Of a stretch of DNA of 5,268 nt, positions 3,740 through 5,268 are shown in pieces. Under the pieces are notes generated by a model. The model was not told where the DNA came from, made no database searches, and was given only the letters and a program-made list of their open reading frames with translations. The DNA lies in assembly GCA_021162925.1 (NCBI GenBank), contig JAGGXQ010000107.1, positions 1-5,268 on the forward strand. The letters run 5' to 3'. Position 1 is the stretch's first letter; every line of letters starts with the position of its first letter. The position numbers and the translations under genes are program-made. This DNA comes from Nitrososphaerota archaeon. Its GTDB lineage: Archaea > Thermoproteota > Nitrososphaeria > Nitrososphaerales > JAGGXQ01.

Positions 3740-5268
3740 ATGATGGAGAGTGTATATTCTCCGAATTTTAGAGCGCTGTCAGGAAAGCTAGGGCCGATAG
3801 CTCTGGTTGCGTTACTGCTATTACCGGTAATCGCAGCGGCTATAACCCTTCCACAGGTGCATGCGAGTCCTACCATAACTCTCAGTAAAACGGAGGGATA
3901 CGCCAACGAATGGATAACCGTAACCGGCCAAGGGTTCGCGGCCAACAGCGACGTCACCATAAAGTTCGATAGCACCGTCGTAAACAAACAGAGGCCTAGC
4001 CTTGCAGGTACGGCACCCGCCCAGGTCAAGACCGATCCGAACGGATACTTCAAGGTTCAGATACAGATACCGAAGGTGAAGGAGGGCAGCTACGTGATAA
4101 AGGCGACCGATGCATCAGGAAACGAGGCGACCGCTACCTTCGATGTAAAGGCGAGGATAGTCTTCCGCTCCATAAGCTACGGAATGATCGTTGAGGGATT
4201 GAGCGTACCGGGAAGTCTCGACGACCTTCTAGACTTCCCGGCCGAGGGATACGTCGGTGACACGGTCGGCATACACCTATCCGGATTCGATGGTAGTGAG
4301 AACGTGAAGGTGACCATAGACGACACGTTCGTAGTTACTATTAGCGTTGCCGATGGTTACTATGAACTCTACAACGGTACCAACGCCACCATACCGGCGA
4401 TAGAGGGCGCTCCTGGCGGGAAGACCGTAACCGTAAAGGCCGAGGGGCAGGATAGCGGCATAACCGCTACCGCTACCTTCACGATATATCCGAGGCTCTA
4501 CCTCAGAATCGTGAACACTACAGCAAGCTTCCCATATGAACGTCTCGCCACTACTGGTGTTAATAACTACACAGATTGGTATTCGAGCATATACCCGAAG
4601 GCCCCCCCAACGACCTCCAGTCACTTGACTCTTGAAGCCACGGGCCTTGACGGTAGCTCGATAGAGAACGTAGTCTTACAATACACGGTAGCTGGTGTAA
4701 CCGAGAGCAAGATCCTTTCATTTGCTAGCGATGCCAACCTGACCATAGCCAACGGTGCTACGCAGGGTTGGAATGCCACTGGGAGGTATATCAACTTCAC
4801 TAGCGGTTCCTCTCCCCACGGAAACATAACCAGCGATATACCCGCTTCGGATGGAACTCCGGTAAAGGTTAAGATACTGACCGATGAGAGCACCTTCGTG
4901 TTCGAGAACCAGCTATTCGTCTCTTCTCCGGGAACTGCCAACACCTCCGGTATAGCCTTCCTAGCTTACAGTAGGGATGCGACTTCCCTCACCGTAAAGG
5001 GAGACGAGACGTTCTTCGCCGCTTTGGCTGGTGGAATGTCCAATAAACCAAACTACACGCTAGTGCTCGATAAGTCTGGAGATGGAACCCTAAACGTTAC
5101 TAATGATCTACGGTTAAAGAATGCTACTGGTACTAACATTAACGGTACTACCGATGCGAACGGCTTCCTTGCGTTCACAGGCAGCAATACTCCTTCGATA
5201 CTCGACGGTGATAATATACCGTTCGGTACCGACGTCAAGTTCGGTGTTACGTTTATAAACGGATCTAA
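3740..5268 (+). CDS. Large secreted S-layer-like surface glycoprotein with Ig-like repeats (3' partial)
   Basis: The frame is open to the window end, with 509 codons visible and no stop. Residues 1-42 form a Sec-type signal peptide: a basic N region (R11, K16), a hydrophobic core at about 19-35, and a likely cut after VHA (42/43). There is no twin-arginine motif. Two Ig-like repeats follow, at about 45-139 and 170-252; each opens with a GY..TV...GF pattern and ends in ATATF. A third, more diverged unit may begin near LTLEATGLDGSS (about residue 295). From residue 212 on there are 14 N-X-S/T sequons, and none before. There is no cysteine. Codons are more A/T-ending than in the smc cluster. A strong promoter and ribosome-binding site precede it. 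An S-layer or other abundant cell-surface glycoprotein fits best. I do not recognise a specific named family, and any C-terminal membrane anchor lies outside the window. Confidence 0.85.
   Translation, partial: MMESVYSPNFRALSGKLGPIALVALLLLPVIAAAITLPQVHASPTITLSKTEGYANEWITVTGQGFAANSDVTIKFDSTVVNKQRPSLAGTAPAQVKTDPNGYFKVQIQIPKVKEGSYVIKATDASGNEATATFDVKARIVFRSISYGMIVEGLSVPGSLDDLLDFPAEGYVGDTVGIHLSGFDGSENVKVTIDDTFVVTISVADGYYELYNGTNATIPAIEGAPGGKTVTVKAEGQDSGITATATFTIYPRLYLRIVNTTASFPYERLATTGVNNYTDWYSSIYPKAPPTTSSHLTLEATGLDGSSIENVVLQYTVAGVTESKILSFASDANLTIANGATQGWNATGRYINFTSGSSPHGNITSDIPASDGTPVKVKILTDESTFVFENQLFVSSPGTANTSGIAFLAYSRDATSLTVKGDETFFAALAGGMSNKPNYTLVLDKSGDGTLNVTNDLRLKNATGTNINGTTDANGFLAFTGSNTPSILDGDNIPFGTDVKFGVTFINGS

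Noticed and set aside
3736..3748. Possible C/D-box RNA (ATGATGG resembles box C)
   Set aside because: One base off the box C consensus, no box D or C'/D' pair at suitable spacing, and the bases are explained by the tandem ATG start.
3740..3865. Surface protein as a Tat substrate because tatA is adjacent
   Set aside because: The signal peptide has isolated R11 and K16 but no twin arginine, and it looks like a Sec signal; adjacency alone is not evidence.
3661..5238. Several minus-strand frames opposite the surface-protein gene (3661-4053, 4277-4624, 4621-4944, 5053-5238)
   Set aside because: The plus strand carries one uninterrupted 509-codon frame with signal peptide, repeats and promoter; the antisense frames are short, disjoint and featureless.

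Overview
The window reads as a piece of chromosome from a thermophilic-looking archaeon, most likely of the TACK group. The evidence is: archaeal/eukaryotic-type ribosomal protein S8e and signal recognition particle protein SRP19, archaeal BRE/TATA promoters, almost exclusive use of AGG for arginine, GTG and TTG starts, strong Glu/Lys/Arg bias with almost no cysteine, and a Sec-exported, sequon-rich surface protein. A complete condensin set (SMC-ScpA-ScpB) argues against Sulfolobales. I cannot place the lineage more finely; Korarchaeota-, Aigarchaeota- or Thaumarchaeota-like genomes are guesses.

Layout. Positions 1-3247 hold a tight rightward cluster in which every gene overlaps the next: the C-terminal half of smc (cut by the window start), scpA, scpB, rpsH-like S8e and srp19, with overlaps of 8, 23, 11 and 4 nt. 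On the minus strand, a short tatA (3552-3244) converges on srp19, and the two genes share the bases TTAG at their stops. Positions 3553-3739 are an AT-rich divergent intergenic region with recognisable promoters for tatA (leftward) and for a large surface protein (rightward). That surface gene begins at 3740/3743 and runs open to the window end; 509 codons are visible.

How the genes work together. SMC, ScpA (kleisin) and ScpB (tandem winged-helix partner) form the condensin that organises and segregates the chromosome. S8e is a small-subunit ribosomal protein and SRP19 an RNA-binding protein of the signal recognition particle, so the second part of the cluster is translation and protein targeting. 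A TATA element inside the end of scpB suggests that S8e-SRP19 can also be transcribed on its own as a leaderless message. TatA belongs to the twin-arginine export machine. The surface protein has a Sec-type signal peptide without twin arginines, at least two clear Ig-like repeats, no cysteine, and 14 N-glycosylation sequons confined to the part after residue 211.

Most of this is conserved housekeeping. The less ordinary points are the internal leaderless promoter, the matching promoter elements and small repeats in the divergent region, the extra C-terminal helix-extended-helix-like tail on TatA, and the architecture of the surface glycoprotein. I found no convincing defence system, mobile element, CRISPR array, tRNA or rRNA.
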